Source of the DNA: Myxococcales bacterium | GTDB taxonomy: Bacteria > Myxococcota_A > Polyangia > Polyangiales > JAFGIB01 | Length of the DNA: 49,270 nt | Direction of reading: 5' to 3' | Assembly (NCBI GenBank): GCA_029880325.1 | Contig: JAOUOP010000009.1 | Location: 121,012 to 170,281, forward strand | In this document: piece by piece, positions 47,575-49,270 of the stretch | Position numbering within the stretch: the stretch's first letter is position 1 | Layout: each line of letters begins with the position of its first letter | Notes under the pieces: generated by a model | Told to the model about the DNA's origin: nothing | Databases searched by the model: none | Seen by the model: the letters and a program-made list of their open reading frames with translations, nothing else | Program-made: the position numbers and the translations under genes

Positions 47575-49270
47575 TTGACAGACGGTCGCAAACGCGATCT
47601 TACGCTGCCTGTGATCGACAGCGCCCACCACACGAGCCGCGAAGACCAGGCACAGGTCGTGGCGTGGTTCGCGCGGCACGAGCACGAGCCTCCGGCATCG
47701 GTGCGCCTAAAGTTGGCAGAGCCTCTGTCGAAGCTGATGTCGTCAGAGGTGTCGCAAAGGACGTTCAACCAGCACAGACGGCAACTGGCGAAGGCGATGG
47801 GCCTGATCCCGTCGAGTGAACGGCGCCGTCCAAGCGGGCGGCCGCTGAGCGGAGTAAAAGCCAAGGGCGGCGGCAAAGGCTCACAGTCCAATGCGGCAGG
47901 TGATGCTCCTTGCGACGCTGAACAGGCCCAGCAGCGCATTGCGAAGAGTCGAGGTCAGCAGGGGCTCGAGCGTGTGGAGCAAAACCGCGAGGAGCCCCAG
48001 GGCATGAAGGATGACGAGCGCAGCGATGAGCCAAAGGCCGCAAGCGAAGCGCAGCCGCCGCCCAAGAAGCTGTCGGCAGAAAAGCTCGAGGCCATCAAGG
48101 CGCAGAACGAGGAGTTCATCGAACGCGCGAATCTCGGCGCAGGGGTCGACCCGGCGCTGCAGTCTTCGGACGAGGCGCTGATGAACGCCGACGTGGTGTG
48201 CGTGGATGAGGATTATGCGCTCGTCCCGGCGAAGCTGCCCGAGGGCGTGCAACAGAGCGACGTGGTCGACACGATCGTCGAGTCGCGGACTCGCTACGAC
48301 TTCGCCATGACGGTGACGTGTCTGGAGCTGGACGTCGAGAAGAAGATCGTAGTGACCAAGGACGGCCAGCGACGCGTGGTGTCGGGCGACGTGCAGGAGT
48401 ACGGCCCCAAAGGGTTCTCCGTCACCTGGCAGGCGCTGGCCACCTTGGCGGTGATGGTGGGTCAGTTTGCGATGCCGCTCAATCGCCTGGGTACGATGCT
48501 GTCGACGGCGACCAAGAAGTTCACCGCAACGAGCCTCGCTCGCATGGCCCGCTACGTCGCCGAGCGTCTCGCTCCCATCTATTTCGTCCTGATGGAGCAA
48601 CTGGCCGACAGCGACATCCTGGCGGGCGATGACACCTCTTGCCGAGTGCTGGAGGTTTCGTCCTACCAGGCCAAGGCACGGCAGGCGCCGGCCGACGAAC
48701 CGCAGCAGCCGGCGCCTTGGCGAAGTTACGCTACGACGGCCGAGGCCAACAAAAGCTTCGAGCAGTACGAACGGCAAAAATCGGAATTACTCGCGCGCCG
48801 TGCCGAGGGAGATCGAGACGCGAAGAAGGCCGCCATCGAGCCGGTCCCCTTGAAAGTGCTTGTCGGTCGCGAACTCGACTTCGAGTCTTCACGTAAAAAT
48901 GGCGAAGGCCCCAAGCAATCGCTCAACACGACGGTGATCACCGGGCGTGCCGATCCCGACGACCCCTCAAGCATGGTGGTATTCTACCGCAGCCACTTGG
49001 GCTCGCTCGGCAACTTGCTCGAGATGCTGCTCACGCGGCGCAAACCGGACAAGCGCAAGCTGACCGTCCAGGCGGATCTGAGCACGACGAATCTTGTCAC
49101 GAATCCGGAGCTCACATCGCGCTTCGACATCGAGCTGGCCGGATGCAGCGCACATGCACGGCGCCCCTTTGCGCAGTACGAAGACTACGACCCGAAGCCC
49201 GTCGGCTTCGTGCTCGCGTTATTCCAGATGCTGGCGATCCATGAAGATACCCTCGATCGCCTCGGCCGCA
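47575..49270 (+). CDS. tnpC: IS66-family transposase TnpC (partial, runs past window end)
   Basis: An open frame without stops runs from just after the tnpB stop to the last base. The TTG at 47575 is a possible start; the frame is open from 47539. It has a Lys/Gly/Ser-rich region, a long Glu-rich helix region and an IS66 DDE core: the first Asp in LAGDDTSCRVLEV, TVQADLSTTN, and GCSAHARRPF, the last matching the diagnostic AGCWAHARRKF. A segment of about 60 residues (48660-48840) is inserted after the first Asp compared with typical IS66. The C-terminal part, including the final catalytic Glu region near IHEDTLDRLG, is incomplete. Confidence 0.8.
   Translation, partial: MTDGRKRDLTLPVIDSAHHTSREDQAQVVAWFARHEHEPPASVRLKLAEPLSKLMSSEVSQRTFNQHRRQLAKAMGLIPSSERRRPSGRPLSGVKAKGGGKGSQSNAAGDAPCDAEQAQQRIAKSRGQQGLERVEQNREEPQGMKDDERSDEPKAASEAQPPPKKLSAEKLEAIKAQNEEFIERANLGAGVDPALQSSDEALMNADVVCVDEDYALVPAKLPEGVQQSDVVDTIVESRTRYDFAMTVTCLELDVEKKIVVTKDGQRRVVSGDVQEYGPKGFSVTWQALATLAVMVGQFAMPLNRLGTMLSTATKKFTATSLARMARYVAERLAPIYFVLMEQLADSDILAGDDTSCRVLEVSSYQAKARQAPADEPQQPAPWRSYATTAEANKSFEQYERQKSELLARRAEGDRDAKKAAIEPVPLKVLVGRELDFESSRKNGEGPKQSLNTTVITGRADPDDPSSMVVFYRSHLGSLGNLLEMLLTRRKPDKRKLTVQADLSTTNLVTNPELTSRFDIELAGCSAHARRPFAQYEDYDPKPVGFVLALFQMLAIHEDTLDRLGR

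Larger units (their letters stand above)
46640..49270 (+). mobile_element. IS66-family element, partial (right end outside window)
   Basis: Three genes in the standard IS66 order, tnpA, tnpB and tnpC, occupy 46719-49270. The left end is placed near 46640 at GCGGGCCCAG, just after the stop of the lipoprotein gene, but the terminal inverted repeat cannot be confirmed because the other end is missing. No target duplication can be checked. Confidence 0.7.

Overview
The window looks like chromosomal DNA from a high-GC, Gram-negative, flagellated bacterium, most likely a member of the Myxococcota or a close deltaproteobacterial relative. This rests on the strong G/C third-position bias, the many lipoproteins with DAG-, GSGG- or Cys-rich linkers and animal-like extracellular modules (thrombospondin type 3, sushi/CCP, Kunitz), a regulator class that joins an OmpR-type winged helix to a STAND-type ATPase, FHA-GGDEF and PilZ signalling proteins, and a lipase maturation factor. 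No rRNA, tRNA or CRISPR array was seen.

Layout. 0-5.4 kb: minus-strand genes for an HMGL-like aldolase, a MaoC-type hydratase, a winged-helix/ATPase regulator, a maleylacetate-reductase-like dehydrogenase and a lytic transglycosylase. 5.5-15.8 kb: envelope genes (a sushi/TSP3 lipoprotein, a TPR membrane protein, a metzincin-like protein with a broken zinc motif, two small membrane proteins, a winged-helix-like protein overlapping a Kunitz-domain lipoprotein), a decayed antiporter gene carrying a 67-bp inverted copy of its neighbour, then the N-degron transferase Bpt and an FHA-GGDEF cyclase. 15.8-22.3 kb: a 12-bp tandem array, a TIR-like protein with a Pro/Ala linker, a second winged-helix/ATPase regulator, argC and a small lipoprotein. 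22.5-29.2 kb: a predicted aminopeptidase, DsbD, a TlpA-like thioredoxin, GreB, a glycine-rich RRM protein, a three-gene cluster with a truncated GDPD fused to another domain, and a second thioredoxin-like protein. 29.2-35.2 kb: an ABC1/UbiB kinase-like protein, lipase maturation factor and a MutS-like ATPase. 35.2-43.8 kb: flagellar filament genes (flagellin, FliD, FliS, FliT-like) that appear to run into an envelope/HDOD operon, a sigma-54-type promoter in front of a TPR protein, a triple-repeat lipoprotein, and a FlhG-like ATPase fused to PilZ. 44.4-49.3 kb: a methyltransferase, a GNAT acetyltransferase, a Cys-rich lipoprotein, and an IS66-like element whose transposase runs off the end.

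Candidates for undescribed biology: (1) a module present twice, in which a protein ending in a shared domain of about 100 residues overlaps a Cys-rich lipoprotein gene (11.2-13.8 kb and 27.3-28.3 kb); in the second copy the N-terminus was replaced by a catalytically broken GDPD fragment. (2) A Kunitz domain with exact BPTI cysteine spacing in one of those lipoproteins. (3) The FlhG-PilZ fusion, which could couple c-di-GMP to flagellar placement. (4) A dispersed element of about 120 bp lying just after stop codons. (5) A -10-like hexamer recurring 5-9 nt before start codons, suggesting common leaderless transcription. All family names come from motif recognition by eye; no database search was possible.
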